In this document: positions 23,040 to 32,418 of the stretch, in pieces
Numbering within the stretch: the first letter of the stretch is position 1
How the letters are laid out: each line of letters starts with the position of its first letter
Origin: Limnohabitans sp. INBF002
GTDB lineage: Bacteria > Pseudomonadota > Gammaproteobacteria > Burkholderiales > Burkholderiaceae_C
DNA: 64,000 nt
Direction of reading: 5' to 3'
Assembly (NCBI RefSeq): GCF_027924905.1
Contig: NZ_AP027055.1
Location: forward strand, 186,001 to 250,000
Position numbers and translations under genes: made by a program
Notes under the pieces: model-generated
Seen by the model: only the letters and a program-made list of their open reading frames with translations
Database searches by the model: none
Told to the model about the DNA's origin: nothing

Positions 23040-23780
23040 TTAGCAACCCAACGCGTCAGCAAGCGCGTGCATGTCGCGCACATGCAAATCGTTGCCGGTT
23101 TGAGGGGACACATCTTTGGGGCGTGATGCCCCAAACTCCAAAGGTCGCTCGATATAGGCTGTGCGTAAACCGCAAGCCCGTGCGCCCGCTAAATCGTCAT
23201 GGTGCGCAGCACAGAGCATGACTTGATGCGGCTGCAAATCAAAGGTCTGTGCCACACCCAGATAGGTGGCGGGGTCAGGCTTGTAGGCGCGAAACACTTC
23301 GGCGGACAAGATGCAATCCCATGGCAGTCCCGCTCGCTTGGCCATGTTCGTCAGTAGGCCTAGATTGCCATTCGACAAGCTGCAAATGGTGAATTTCTTT
23401 TTCAAGCGAAGCAGCCCCGTCACGCTGTCAGGCCATGGGTCTAAGCGATGCCACACGCGGTTGAGGTGCACGCGTTCGGCTTCACTCAAATGCGCTAAGC
23501 CAAACCTTGGTAACAAGTCATCCAGAATCAATCGGTGCAGCTCGTCGATGCGCGTCCAACCCAGCTCGCCAGAGCGCACGCGCGCCATCGCAGGTTGGTA
23601 GCCAGCTCGCCAAGCCAAGGCAAATGCATTGGCATCCACAGACGGGTAGAGCGCTTGCACTTCGCGCATGATGCTGCCGTGCCAATCAACCACGGTGCCA
23701 AAAATGTCAAAGGCCAACACGTGTGTGTTGGCCTTTAAGTCGTCTAGCAACGCGGGGTGAGGTGTGTCCATGTGTGTCAT
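23040..23780 (-). CDS. Haloacid dehalogenase type II (HAD superfamily)
   Basis: The 246-residue product has the HAD catalytic motif LAFDIFGTVVDWHGS with the nucleophile Asp near residue 25, motif II SLSNGNLGLL, a motif III Lys in FRAYKPDP, and AAHHDDLAGARACG near the end. The spacing and the FGTxxD sequence fit L-2-haloacid dehalogenases, which hydrolyse 2-haloalkanoates. Many such proteins act on other substrates, so the substrate is uncertain. It converges with the SrkA-like gene with only 6 bp between the stop codons and no terminator. Confidence 0.88.
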   Translation of the reverse strand: MTHMDTPHPALLDDLKANTHVLAFDIFGTVVDWHGSIMREVQALYPSVDANAFALAWRAGYQPAMARVRSGELGWTRIDELHRLILDDLLPRFGLAHLSEAERVHLNRVWHRLDPWPDSVTGLLRLKKKFTICSLSNGNLGLLTNMAKRAGLPWDCILSAEVFRAYKPDPATYLGVAQTFDLQPHQVMLCAAHHDDLAGARACGLRTAYIERPLEFGASRPKDVSPQTGNDLHVRDMHALADALGC

Positions 23781-23790
23781 GGACCGAGTT

Positions 23791-25776
23791 TTACACCAAG
23801 AGTGCGTTCACCCGTTTCACATAGGCGGCAGGGTCTTCTGGCAAACCACCTTCCGCCAACAAGGCTTGGTCAAACAAAATGTGCGCCAAGTCGTTGAAGT
23901 TGGGGTTGGCGTCGCCGCTCAGTTTCTTCACCAACGCGTGTTCCGCATTGACTTCCAAGATGGGTTTCATCTCAGGCGCTTGCTGACCCGCTTGCTTGAG
24001 CATGCGGGCCAGTTGCATGGACATGCCGTGGTCTTTCACCACCAAGCAGGCGGGCGAGTCCACCAAGCGGGTGGTCACGCGCACATCGTCAGCTTTGTCT
24101 TTGAGTGCTTCTTTGAGTTTGGCCAACACGGGCTTGAACGTTTCGGCGGCATCTTCAGCGGCTTTCTTCTCGGCTTCGTCTTGCAAGGAGCCCAAGTCCA
24201 CCGCACCTTTGGCGACGGATTGCAGGGCTGTGCCATCAAACTCTTGCACAAAGTTCAAAGCCCACTCGTCCACGCGGTCGGTCATCAACAACACCTCGAT
24301 GCCCTTTTTACGGAACACTTCGAGTTGGGGGCTGTTCTTGGCTGCCGCCAAGGTGTCGGCGGTGATGTAGTAGATGGCCTCTTGGCCTTCTTTCATGCGC
24401 GCCTTGTAGTCGGCAAATGACACACTCACGCTGTCCGTGCTGGTGCTGGCAAAGCGCAGCAGCTTGGCGATTTTGTCTTTGTTGGCAAAGTCTTCGCCCA
24501 GGCCTTCTTTCAGCACTGCGCCAAACTCGGCGTAGAACTGGCTGTACTTGCCTTGTTTGGCTTTGTCTTCGTCACTCAACACGTCAGTGACGCTATCGTC
24601 ACCCGCAATTGGGGCTTTGTCGTGTTTGGCCAAGTCTTCCAACACGGCCAACACACGGCGGGTGTTGCCTTCGCGAATCGCTTTGACGTCGCGGCTTTCT
24701 TGCAGCAATTCACGGCTCACGTTCAGTGGCAAATCGGCCGAGTCCACCACGCCTTTGATGAAGCGCAGGTAAGAGGGCATCAGCGCCTCGGCGTCGTCCA
24801 TGATGAACACGCGCTTCACGTACAACTTCAAGCCCGCCTTCTTGTCGCGGTTGAACAAGTCCATCGGCGCCTTGCCTGGGACGTAGAGCAGCTGGGTGTA
24901 TTCGGTGCTGCCTTCCACGCGGTTGTGGCTCCAAGCCAAAGGCGGCTCAAAGTCGTGGCTGATGTGTTTGTAGAACTCGGCGTGCTGCTCGTCCGTCACA
25001 TCTTTCTTGGGGCGTGCCCACAGCGCGTTGGCTTGGTTGATGGTTTCCCATTCGTCGGTCAGCACCATTTCACCGGGTTGGCGACCACCGGAGGGGTCAC
25101 CTTCAATGAGCTCGCCATCTTTCCATTCTTCTTTGCGCATGCGGATGGGCAAAGAGATGTGGTCAGAGTATTTGTTGATGACCGACTTGAGCTTCCAAGC
25201 GCTCAGGTATTCCTCGGCATCGTCGCGCAGGTGCAAGATGATCTTGGTGCCGCGCTCGGCTTGGGTGATGGTTTCCACCTCAAAGTCGCCTGTGCCGGTG
25301 CTGCTCCAGCGCACACCTTCTTCGGCTTTCAGGCCTGCACGGCGTGATTCGACGGTGATGCGGTCGGCCACGATGTAGCCTGAGTAAAAGCCCACGCCGA
25401 ATTGGCCAATCAAAGCGCCTTGGTCTTTGGCATTGGCTTTGTCGTCGCCACTGAGCTTGCCCATGAATTCGCGCGTGCCGCTCTTGGCAATCGTGCCCAG
25501 GTGGGCGATGGCTTCTTCTTGGCTCATGCCAATGCCGTTGTCGGCAATGGTCAGGGTGCGGGCGTCTTTGTCGAAGCTGACGCGCACTTCGAGGTCGGCG
25601 TTGCCTTCAAACAAAGCATCGTTGTTCAGGCCTTCGTAGCGCAGCTTGTCGCAGGCGTCAGAGGCGTTGGACACCAACTCGCGCAAGAAGATCTCTTTGT
25701 TCGAATACAGCGAATGCGTGACGAGGTGCAGCAGTTGCGAGACTTCGGCTTGGAAGGAATGGGTTTGTTTGGTCAT
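23791..25776 (-). CDS. htpG: Molecular chaperone HtpG (Hsp90)
   Basis: HtpG is the bacterial Hsp90, an ATP-driven dimeric chaperone in the cytoplasm. The 661-residue product has the GHKL ATPase domain: [14 protein letters not shown], the [20 protein letters not shown] block, and [15 protein letters not shown]. The middle and C-terminal domains follow at normal length (E. coli 624). Upstream on the same strand is a sequence that fits a sigma-32 promoter, which agrees with heat-shock control of this gene elsewhere. The HAD gene follows after 10 bp. Confidence 0.98.
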   Translation of the reverse strand: MTKQTHSFQAEVSQLLHLVTHSLYSNKEIFLRELVSNASDACDKLRYEGLNNDALFEGNADLEVRVSFDKDARTLTIADNGIGMSQEEAIAHLGTIAKSGTREFMGKLSGDDKANAKDQGALIGQFGVGFYSGYIVADRITVESRRAGLKAEEGVRWSSTGTGDFEVETITQAERGTKIILHLRDDAEEYLSAWKLKSVINKYSDHISLPIRMRKEEWKDGELIEGDPSGGRQPGEMVLTDEWETINQANALWARPKKDVTDEQHAEFYKHISHDFEPPLAWSHNRVEGSTEYTQLLYVPGKAPMDLFNRDKKAGLKLYVKRVFIMDDAEALMPSYLRFIKGVVDSADLPLNVSRELLQESRDVKAIREGNTRRVLAVLEDLAKHDKAPIAGDDSVTDVLSDEDKAKQGKYSQFYAEFGAVLKEGLGEDFANKDKIAKLLRFASTSTDSVSVSFADYKARMKEGQEAIYYITADTLAAAKNSPQLEVFRKKGIEVLLMTDRVDEWALNFVQEFDGTALQSVAKGAVDLGSLQDEAEKKAAEDAAETFKPVLAKLKEALKDKADDVRVTTRLVDSPACLVVKDHGMSMQLARMLKQAGQQAPEMKPILEVNAEHALVKKLSGDANPNFNDLAHILFDQALLAEGGLPEDPAAYVKRVNALLV

Positions 25777-25795
25777 GGTCTTTAAAAACTAAATT

Positions 25796-25826
25796 ACAAA
25801 AAACAACGCCCCAAGATGTGGGGCGT
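25796..25826 (-). terminator. Rho-independent terminator between the pseudouridine synthase gene and htpG
   Basis: On the minus strand ACGCCCC and GGGGCGT pair around a 7-nt loop and are followed by a T-rich run. It ends the pseudouridine synthase transcript and overlaps the -10 element of the htpG promoter. Confidence 0.8.
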
Positions 25827-25842
25827 GGGCCTCAATTTCAAG
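25816..25842 (-). promoter_or_regulatory. Sigma-32-type heat-shock promoter of htpG
   Basis: Read on the minus strand, CTTGAAA (25842-25836) and CCCCACAT (25823-25816) are separated by 12 bp. This is close to the sigma-32 consensus CTTGAAA / CCCCATnT. The predicted start would leave a leader of about 30 nt before the htpG ATG at 25776. Confidence 0.75.
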
Positions 25843-25871
25843 AGGCATCAAACGCGGGAAATGCGCGCAAC

Positions 25872-26729
25872 TTAAAAGCGCTCGTGCGCACCCAGGTAGC
25901 GCCACTGTCCCGCAGGCAGCTGTCCCAGTTGGACGTGCCCAATGCGGATGCGTTTGAGGCCCACAACCTGCAGGCCGACTTGTTCGCACATGCGGCGAAT
26001 TTGGCGTTTTTTGCCTTCGGTCAACACAAAGCGAAGCTGCTCTGGGTTTTGCCATTCCACCTGTGCACGTTTGAGAGGCTTGCCGTCCAAGCTCAAGCCG
26101 TGGCGCAAGCGTTCGAGTTGCGCTTTCGGAAACACAGCCTGCACGTTGTTGGTCACGCGGTCGTGGTCGCCAATGGCGCTGAGTTGGTTGGCTCTGCCGC
26201 CATAGGTGGCAGAGGCGGCGGTGGCCGCGGCGGTGTTTTCGTGGCCGGTGTAGGTCACACGCACCAAATATTCTTTTTCCATCTCCGAGTCTTCGCCGAT
26301 CAGTTGGCGTGCGACGCGCCCGTCTTGCGTCAACACCAGCAAGCCTGTGGAGTCGATGTCGAGTCGGCCCGAAGGGGCGAGGCTGCGCAACTGGGGGGGC
26401 GTGAAGCGTCGTTTGGACGAGTCGCCTGACCAATGTGTGCGAGGGTTGATCAGCATGATGGCGGGCTCGTGCCCGTCTTCGGCTTGCCCGCTCACATAGC
26501 CCATGGGCTTGTGCAGCAGAACAGTGACTTGTGTGTCTTGGTGGCCCTTGGCGCGTGGGTCCACTTCAACGCGATCTTGGGGGCCGACCTTGACGCCCAT
26601 TTCAGCAGGGCGGCCATTGACCAACACCCAGCCTTGTTCAATCCACGCATCGGCCTCACGGCGTGAGCACAGACCGAGTTCGGCCATGCGTTTGTTGAGG
26701 CGGATGAGTTCTGAGGGGGTGTCTGACAT
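25872..26729 (-). CDS. RsuA/RluB/RluF-family rRNA pseudouridine synthase
   Basis: Members of this family isomerise specific uridines of ribosomal RNA. The product of 285 residues has an N-terminal S4 RNA-binding domain ([25 protein letters not shown]) and the catalytic motif [17 protein letters not shown] with the conserved Asp. The C-terminal signature [18 protein letters not shown] is complete. It looks closest to RluF, but the target cannot be fixed from sequence alone. I use the ATG at 26729; the frame extends 9 bp to a TTG. The Crp/Fnr gene is upstream on the same strand with a 12-bp gap. Confidence 0.93.
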   Translation of the reverse strand: MSDTPSELIRLNKRMAELGLCSRREADAWIEQGWVLVNGRPAEMGVKVGPQDRVEVDPRAKGHQDTQVTVLLHKPMGYVSGQAEDGHEPAIMLINPRTHWSGDSSKRRFTPPQLRSLAPSGRLDIDSTGLLVLTQDGRVARQLIGEDSEMEKEYLVRVTYTGHENTAAATAASATYGGRANQLSAIGDHDRVTNNVQAVFPKAQLERLRHGLSLDGKPLKRAQVEWQNPEQLRFVLTEGKKRQIRRMCEQVGLQVVGLKRIRIGHVQLGQLPAGQWRYLGAHERF

Positions 26730-26741
26730 AAGGGGCAAATT

Positions 26742-27449
26742 CTAAGTGCCGCTGGCGCGCAAAGCGGCTAAGTTCAGCACGCGCATGCCGCCGTATTCAA
26801 TGCGAATGGCGCCTTGCTCTTCGAGGCGATTGAGGGCCACATTCACACGTTGGCGCGACAGGCCCACAAGGTAAGCCAGTTCTTGCTGCGTGATGCGCAG
26901 CATCTCACCCACACCAGGGTAAAGCGTGGGGTTGAAGAGGGTGGCCAAGTTGCGTGCCACGCGCACGTCAGGGTCGGTAGATCGGTCAATCTCGCGCGCT
27001 TCAATGAACTGTGCCAAGCGTTCGTTGAGTTGGTTCATCACAAAGCGGTTAAAGCCGATGGAGTTGTCTAGCAGCCAATGAAACGTTTCGATCGGCAAGC
27101 CTGCCACCACGCTGCGTCGTAAGGCCATGATGTTGTAGCGGTAGGTTTCGCGCTTGATGGCTGTGCCCTCGCCAAACCAACCGCCGGGCGGCACACCCGT
27201 GAAGGTGATGGTGCGGCCACTGGCGCTGTCCGTGCTCATCTTCAGCAAACCTTCCACCACGCCAAACCAATACGTGGCTTGGCGGCCCATGCGGCACACG
27301 TAGTCGCCGGGCATGGGGTCGCTCACCACCAGCTGAGATTCAATGCGGTTGCGCTCGTTTTCTTTGAGCAAGCCAAACCACGGAATGAGCTTGAGCTCTT
27401 GCTCGGTCAGTGCGCGTCGTCGCTGGTAAACGGTGGGTGTTTGCGCCAT
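26742..27449 (-). CDS. Crp/Fnr-family transcriptional regulator
   Basis: The 235-residue product has an N-terminal cyclic-nucleotide-binding-type barrel (GDYVCRMGRQATYWFGVVEGLLKM and GGWFGEG), a dimer helix, and a C-terminal winged helix with the recognition part LAYLVGLSRQRVNVALNRLEEQG. No Cys cluster for an iron-sulfur centre is present at the N-terminus, so it is not a classical FNR; its ligand is unknown. It is divergent from the acyl-CoA ligase/Liv transport cluster at 27623, and two palindromes lie in the shared gap, which makes it the prime candidate regulator of that cluster. Confidence 0.92.
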   Translation of the reverse strand: MAQTPTVYQRRRALTEQELKLIPWFGLLKENERNRIESQLVVSDPMPGDYVCRMGRQATYWFGVVEGLLKMSTDSASGRTITFTGVPPGGWFGEGTAIKRETYRYNIMALRRSVVAGLPIETFHWLLDNSIGFNRFVMNQLNERLAQFIEAREIDRSTDPDVRVARNLATLFNPTLYPGVGEMLRITQQELAYLVGLSRQRVNVALNRLEEQGAIRIEYGGMRVLNLAALRASGT

Positions 27450-27478
27450 GGATTCTGATCAATAGAAAAGTTTTATTC

Positions 27479-27504
27479 GGGTAATCACTGCTCAGTGTCT
27501 ACCC
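27479..27504. promoter_or_regulatory. 26-bp interrupted palindrome in the divergent promoter region
   Basis: GGGTA-at-CACTG-ct-CAGTG-tc-TACCC is symmetric apart from one mismatched pair of dinucleotides. It lies 30 bp from the Crp/Fnr start codon and 118 bp before the ligase start. It is a candidate operator. Confidence 0.5.
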
Positions 27505-27508
27505 TAAA

Positions 27509-27526
27509 TTGTCGTCGAAACGACAA
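27509..27526. promoter_or_regulatory. 18-bp palindrome in the divergent promoter region
   Basis: TTGTCGT-CGAA-ACGACAA is a perfect 7-bp inverted repeat located 5 bp beyond the previous palindrome. Its TTG...CAA ends recall Fnr-type sites, but its half-site is different from TTGAT. Confidence 0.5.
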
Positions 27527-27622
27527 CTTGGCGTCAAATCCGGTCCTACGATCGCACCCAACATCAAAACGCGTCACCTACGCGTCATGATTTTTTGTCG
27601 ACACACAAAGCAAGGATTAGGA

Positions 27623-29569
27623 ATGCAGACCACGTTCCCACGACTGTTACTCAAGCATGCCAGCGAGCGCCCCAGTGCGCCAGCCATGCGCGAGAAGGAA
27701 TACGGCATTTGGCAAACCACCTCATGGGCCGATATGGCTCAAATGGTGGAGCACATGGCGTGCGGCTTGCACCAAGCCGGTTTGACGCGCGGCGAACACA
27801 TGGTGGTGGTGGGTTCCAACCGTCCCCGCTTGTACGCCACCATGTTGGCTGCCCAATCGTTGGGTGCCATTCCAATTCCTTTGTACCAAGATGCGGCCGG
27901 CCCTGAATGCGTGTTCCCGCTCAACAACGCGGACGTGCGTTTTTGCGTGGTGGAAGACCAAGAGCAAGTGGACAAGCTGCTCGAGATTCGTGAGCAATGC
28001 CCGCAAATCGCACACATCTTTTTTGATGACCCACGCGGCTTGCGCAAATACGACGAGCCAGGCTTGGCCTCGCTCGAAGAATTACTGGCCGCTGGTGCCG
28101 TGTTTGCTAAGCAACACCCAGGCTTCTATTTGGACGAAGTGGAGAAAGCACACACCGACGACGTGGGCGCGATGTTCTTCACATCGGGCACCACCGGCAA
28201 CCCCAAAGGCGTGGTGCACACACACAACTCGCTCATCAACCGTGCCGAGGCTGGTGCCTTGTTTGACAAGCTCACCTCGCACGAAGATGTGTTGGCGTAT
28301 TTGCCACCCGCTTGGATTGGCCAAAACATTTTCAGCTACGCCCAGTGGTTGTATTGCGGCTATGTGGTGAACTGCCCCGAGTCAGCCGCCACCGTCACCA
28401 TCGACTTGAAAGAAGTCGGCCCCACTTACTACTTCGCGCCACCCCGCGTGTTTGAAGGCTTGCTCACCAGCGTGATGATTCGCATGGAAGACGCTGGCGC
28501 CATCAAGCGCAACATGTTCCATTACTTCATGGACGTGGCTCGCAAATACGGCCCCACCAAGATGGATGGCAAATCCATCGGTTTGGTAGGCGAAGTGCTC
28601 TACACCTTGGGCAATTTCTTTGTGTATGGCCCCTTGCGCAACAACCTCGGCATGAGCCGTGTGCGCGTGGCCTACACCGCCGGTGAAGCGATTGGTCCCG
28701 ATTTGTTCAGCTTCTACCGTTCCATCGGTGTGAACTTGAAGCAGCTTTATGGCTCCACCGAAACCGCTGTGTTCGTCTGCTTGCAGCCCGACCACGAAGC
28801 ACGCGCTGACACCGTGGGTGTGCCCTGTGCCGGCGTTGAAATCAAAGTGGCCGACAACGGCGAAATCTTGGTCAAGTCGCCAGGTTTGCTCAAGGGCTAT
28901 TACAAAAACGACGCAGCCACGGCTGAAGTGTTGACCGCCGATGGCTGGTACCACACCAGCGACGCGGGCTTCTTGGATGCGCATGGCCATTTGAAAATCA
29001 TTGACCGTGTCAAAGACGTGGGCCGCATCAAAGGTGGCAGCAACGACGGCGCCATGTTTGCGCCCAAGTACGTCGAGAACAAACTCAAGTTTTTCCCGCA
29101 CATCAAAGAAGTGGTGGCCTATGGCGACCAACGCGAAAAAGTGTGCGTGATGATCAACATCGACATGGAAGCCGTGGGTAACTGGGCTGAGCGCCAAAAC
29201 CTGCCTTACGCCGGCTACACCGATTTGGCGCAAAAGCCTGAGGTGTATCAGTTGATCAAAGAGTGCGTTGAGAAGGTCAATGCTGATCTCGCTGCTGACG
29301 AACTCTTGGCCGGTAGCCAAGTGAGCCGCTTCCTCGTGTTGCACAAAGAACTCGATGCCGACGACGGCGAACTCACCCGTACCAACAAAGTGCGTCGCGG
29401 TTTCATCGCCGAAAAATACGACGCCTTGGTGGGTGCCCTGTACAACGGCGCCACCGAGCAATTCATTGAAACCGTGGTGAAGTTTGAAGACGGTCGCACC
29501 GGCAGCGTGAGCGCCACGCTCAAACTGTCTGACGCCAAAACCTTCGCGCCTGTGGGGAAAGCAGCATGA
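27623..29569 (+). CDS. AMP-dependent long-chain acyl-CoA ligase
   Basis: The enzyme should activate a fatty or aromatic carboxylate to its CoA thioester through an acyl-adenylate. The 648-residue product has the P-loop FFTSGTTGNPKGVVHTH, the A5 motif YGSTETA and the DGWYHTSDAGFLD motif, followed by IKGGSNDG. Its size and order fit long-chain acyl-CoA ligases rather than short-chain ones. The start at 27623 has the site AAGGATTAGGA; the frame is open upstream only through the promoter palindromes. It overlaps livG by 4 bp (ATGA), so ligase and transporter are coupled. Substrate is inferred, not seen. Confidence 0.92.
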   Translation: MQTTFPRLLLKHASERPSAPAMREKEYGIWQTTSWADMAQMVEHMACGLHQAGLTRGEHMVVVGSNRPRLYATMLAAQSLGAIPIPLYQDAAGPECVFPLNNADVRFCVVEDQEQVDKLLEIREQCPQIAHIFFDDPRGLRKYDEPGLASLEELLAAGAVFAKQHPGFYLDEVEKAHTDDVGAMFFTSGTTGNPKGVVHTHNSLINRAEAGALFDKLTSHEDVLAYLPPAWIGQNIFSYAQWLYCGYVVNCPESAATVTIDLKEVGPTYYFAPPRVFEGLLTSVMIRMEDAGAIKRNMFHYFMDVARKYGPTKMDGKSIGLVGEVLYTLGNFFVYGPLRNNLGMSRVRVAYTAGEAIGPDLFSFYRSIGVNLKQLYGSTETAVFVCLQPDHEARADTVGVPCAGVEIKVADNGEILVKSPGLLKGYYKNDAATAEVLTADGWYHTSDAGFLDAHGHLKIIDRVKDVGRIKGGSNDGAMFAPKYVENKLKFFPHIKEVVAYGDQREKVCVMINIDMEAVGNWAERQNLPYAGYTDLAQKPEVYQLIKECVEKVNADLAADELLAGSQVSRFLVLHKELDADDGELTRTNKVRRGFIAEKYDALVGALYNGATEQFIETVVKFEDGRTGSVSATLKLSDAKTFAPVGKAA

Positions 29570-30348
29570 GCAAGAAAATCGGCGACGTCATCCTCGACGT
29601 CAAAAACATCAGTTTGCGTTTCGGTGGCGTCAAGGCGCTGACCGACATTTCTTTCAACGTGCGCGAGCACGAGGTGCGCGCCATCATTGGCCCCAACGGT
29701 GCGGGCAAGAGCTCCATGCTCAACTGCATCAACGGGGTGTACACGCCTTCTGAAGGTTCCATCACTTTCCGCGGTCAAACCTTCGACCACATGGACAGCC
29801 ACCAAGTGGCCACCATGGGCATTGCACGCACCTTCCAAAACTTGGCCTTGTTCAAAGGCATGAGCGTGATTGACAACATCATGACGGGCCGCAACCTGCG
29901 CATCAAAAGCAACCTATTCATGCAAGCCTTGCGCATCGGCCCCGCGCAACGCGAGGAAGAAGAGCACCGCGAAAAGGTCGAACACATCATCGACTTTTTG
30001 GAAATTCAAGCGCACCGCAAAACGCCTGTGGGTCAGCTGCCCTACGGTTTGCAAAAGCGCGTCGACTTAGGCCGCGCCTTGGCGATGGAGCCACAAGTGT
30101 TGCTGCTCGACGAACCCATGGCCGGCATGAACGTCGAAGAGAAACAAGACATGTGCCGCTTCATTTTGGATGTGAACGAAGAGTTCGGCACCACCATCGT
30201 GTTGATTGAACACGACATGGGCGTGGTGATGGACATTTCGGATCGCGTGGTCGTGCTTGACTACGGCAAAAAGATTGGCGATGGCACCCCCGATGAGGTG
30301 CGCAACAACGAGGAAGTCATCAGCGCTTACCTCGGCACTTCACACTAA
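29566..30348 (+). CDS. livG: Branched-chain/amide-type ABC transporter ATPase LivG
   Basis: This is one of the two ATPases of a HAAT-family importer. The 260-residue product has Walker A GPNGAGKSSMLN, an unusual signature region LPYGLQKRVDLGRALAMEPQ and Walker B VLLLDEPMAGM, followed by the switch His in IEHDMG. The C-terminal extension DYGKKIGDGTPDEVRNNEEVI is typical of LivG. It overlaps the ligase gene by 4 bp and livH follows 10 bp downstream. The transported compound may not be an amino acid. Confidence 0.94.
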   Translation: MSKKIGDVILDVKNISLRFGGVKALTDISFNVREHEVRAIIGPNGAGKSSMLNCINGVYTPSEGSITFRGQTFDHMDSHQVATMGIARTFQNLALFKGMSVIDNIMTGRNLRIKSNLFMQALRIGPAQREEEEHREKVEHIIDFLEIQAHRKTPVGQLPYGLQKRVDLGRALAMEPQVLLLDEPMAGMNVEEKQDMCRFILDVNEEFGTTIVLIEHDMGVVMDISDRVVVLDYGKKIGDGTPDEVRNNEEVISAYLGTSH

Positions 30349-30358
30349 GGACAAGAAC

Positions 30359-31288
30359 ATGGCATTTTTTCTAGAAGCCCTTTTCGGCGGCCTGATGGCC
30401 GGCATGTTGTATTCGTTGGTCGCACTTGGCTTTGTCTTGATTTTCAAAGCCTCAGGCGTTTTCAACTTTGCGCAAGGCGCGATGGTGTTGTTTGCGGCGC
30501 TGGCCATGGCTCGTTTTTCCGAGTGGGTGCCTGGCTGGCTCGGCATTGACAGCCAGTTCTTGGCCAACGTGATTGCCTTTGTGTTGGCTGGCGCGTGCAT
30601 GTTTGTGTTGGCGTGGACGATCGAGCGCTTGGTGTTGCGCCACTTGGTCAACCAAGAAGGTGTGACCTTGTTGATGGCCACCTTGGGCATCACTTACTTC
30701 TTGGACGGTTTGGGCCAAGGCATCTTTGGCAGCGACATCTACAAGATTGATGTGGGCATGCCCAAAGATCCCGTGTTCTTGCTTGACTCAGTCTTTGAAG
30801 GCGGCGTCATGATCAACCTCGAAGACGTGTATGCCGCTTGCATTGCTGCTTTGCTGGTGTTCGTGTTGTCGATGTTTTTCCAAAAAACAACCACAGGCCG
30901 TGCGCTGCGCGCTGTGGCTGACGACCACCAAGCGGCTCAGTCGATTGGTATTCCGCTCAACCGCATTTGGGTCATCGTGTGGTTTGTGGCTGGCTTGACG
31001 GCGTTGGTCGCCGGCATCATTTGGGGCTCCAAGATGGGGGTGCAGTTCTCGCTGACCACCGTGGCTTTGCGTGCCTTGCCCGTGATTATTTTGGGCGGTT
31101 TGACCTCGGTGCCTGGCGCCATCATTGGCGGCTTGATCATCGGCGTTGGAGAAAAACTCTCTGAGGTGTATGTCGGCCCCATGGTGGGTGGCGGCATTGA
31201 GATTTGGTTTGCCTATGTGCTGGCCTTGGTCTTCTTGTTGTTCCGTCCACAAGGTTTGTTCGGCGAAAAAATCATTGACCGCGTGTAA
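30359..31288 (+). CDS. livH: Branched-chain-type ABC transporter permease LivH
   Basis: The 309-residue product is a polytopic inner-membrane permease of the LivH type, with the N-terminal segment LMAGMLYSLVALGFVLIFKA and FNFAQGAMVLFAALAMA. The cytoplasmic loop that docks on the ATPase is GRALRAVADDHQAAQSIGIP. I start it at 30359, where a ribosome site (AAGGA) precedes MAFFLEALFGG; the frame is open further up only inside livG. It pairs with livM as the membrane part of the importer. Confidence 0.94.
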   Translation: MAFFLEALFGGLMAGMLYSLVALGFVLIFKASGVFNFAQGAMVLFAALAMARFSEWVPGWLGIDSQFLANVIAFVLAGACMFVLAWTIERLVLRHLVNQEGVTLLMATLGITYFLDGLGQGIFGSDIYKIDVGMPKDPVFLLDSVFEGGVMINLEDVYAACIAALLVFVLSMFFQKTTTGRALRAVADDHQAAQSIGIPLNRIWVIVWFVAGLTALVAGIIWGSKMGVQFSLTTVALRALPVIILGGLTSVPGAIIGGLIIGVGEKLSEVYVGPMVGGGIEIWFAYVLALVFLLFRPQGLFGEKIIDRV

Positions 31289-31300
31289 GGAGAAAAAGAA

Positions 31301-32377
31301 ATGTTTTACAGAGAAAACGGTCAATTCAAAACCAGCTACCGCGCAGATCAACAGATCTTCCCGATTGCACAAGACCGCTGGGTGATTTTGGCGCTCGTCG
31401 CCTTTGCCTTCATCGGCATTCCGGCGATGGTCGACGAGTACATGTACCGCGCTATTTTGATTCCCTTCCTCATCCTGTCGTTGGCAGCATTGGGTGTGAA
31501 CATCTTGGTGGGCTACTGCGGTCAGATTTCGTTGGGCTCAGGCGCCTTCATGGCGGTGGGCGCCTACATGGCTTACAACACCTACATCCGCATTGAGGGT
31601 GTGCCGCTGATCTTGGCCTTGCTGTCCGGCGGTTTCTTTGCCACGTTGGTGGGTATCTTTTTCGGGATTCCCAGCTTGCGTGTGAAAGGCTTGTACTTGG
31701 CGGTCGCCACCTTGGCTGCGCAGTTCTTCTGCGATTGGGCTTTCTTGCGCATTGGTTGGTTCACCAACAACAACGCCTCAGGCTCGGTCTCGGTGTCGAA
31801 CTTGAGCGTGATGGGCTTGCCTGTGGGCACCCCTGTCGAAAAGTATTTGTTCTGCTTGTCGTTCCTCGTGGTCTTTGGCTTGCTCGCCAAAAACTTGGTG
31901 CGCTCGGCCATTGGCCGTGAGTGGATGGCCATTCGCGACATGGACGTGGCCGCTGCCGTGATTGGCATTCGCCCTGTTTACGCCAAGCTCAGTGCTTTCG
32001 CCGTGAGCTCATTCATCGTGGGCGTGGCGGGTGCGTTGTGGGGCTTTATTCACTTGGGTTCGTGGGAGCCGGCTGCGTTCTCGATTGACCGCAGCTTCCA
32101 GTTGCTGTTCATGGTCATCATCGGTGGCATGGGCTCCATCATGGGCAGCTTCTTTGGTGCCGCCTTCATCGTGATCTTGCCCATTTTCTTGAACCAGTTC
32201 TTGCCCGTGTTTGGCGAGGTGTTTGGCATCGCCATCTCCACCGCCACCGTGTCGCATGTGGAGTCCATGGTCTTTGGTGCGCTGATTGTTTGGTTCCTGA
32301 TTGTTGAGCCACACGGCTTGGCAAAGCTGTGGTCGATTGCCAAACAAAAGCTTCGCCTGTGGCCTTTCCCTCATTGA
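31301..32377 (+). CDS. livM: Branched-chain-type ABC transporter permease LivM
   Basis: This is the second permease, 358 residues, with about eight to ten helices and the LivM segments NILVGYCGQISLGSGAFMAV and FGIPSLRVKGLYLAVATLA. The ATPase-docking loop is GREWMAIRDMDVAAAVIGI. A strong ribosome site (TAAGGAG) precedes the ATG. Together with livH it forms the channel, and the binding protein follows 41 bp downstream. Confidence 0.94.
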   Translation: MFYRENGQFKTSYRADQQIFPIAQDRWVILALVAFAFIGIPAMVDEYMYRAILIPFLILSLAALGVNILVGYCGQISLGSGAFMAVGAYMAYNTYIRIEGVPLILALLSGGFFATLVGIFFGIPSLRVKGLYLAVATLAAQFFCDWAFLRIGWFTNNNASGSVSVSNLSVMGLPVGTPVEKYLFCLSFLVVFGLLAKNLVRSAIGREWMAIRDMDVAAAVIGIRPVYAKLSAFAVSSFIVGVAGALWGFIHLGSWEPAAFSIDRSFQLLFMVIIGGMGSIMGSFFGAAFIVILPIFLNQFLPVFGEVFGIAISTATVSHVESMVFGALIVWFLIVEPHGLAKLWSIAKQKLRLWPFPH

Positions 32378-32418
32378 TTTTCCTTGACCTCTAAAAAACT
32401 TTTAACAGGAGACAACCC

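Noticed and set aside
24553..25347. A 264-codon plus-strand frame inside htpG
   Set aside because: It is antisense to a highly conserved chaperone gene, so it is a shadow.
27509..27622. Longer acyl-CoA ligase start at 27509 (TTG)
   Set aside because: It would make the palindromic promoter region coding; the ATG at 27623 has a good ribosome site and the family N-terminus.
28382..29461. A 359-codon minus-strand frame inside the acyl-CoA ligase gene
   Set aside because: It is antisense to a clear AMP-binding enzyme and shows the Gly/His/Val composition typical of shadow frames.
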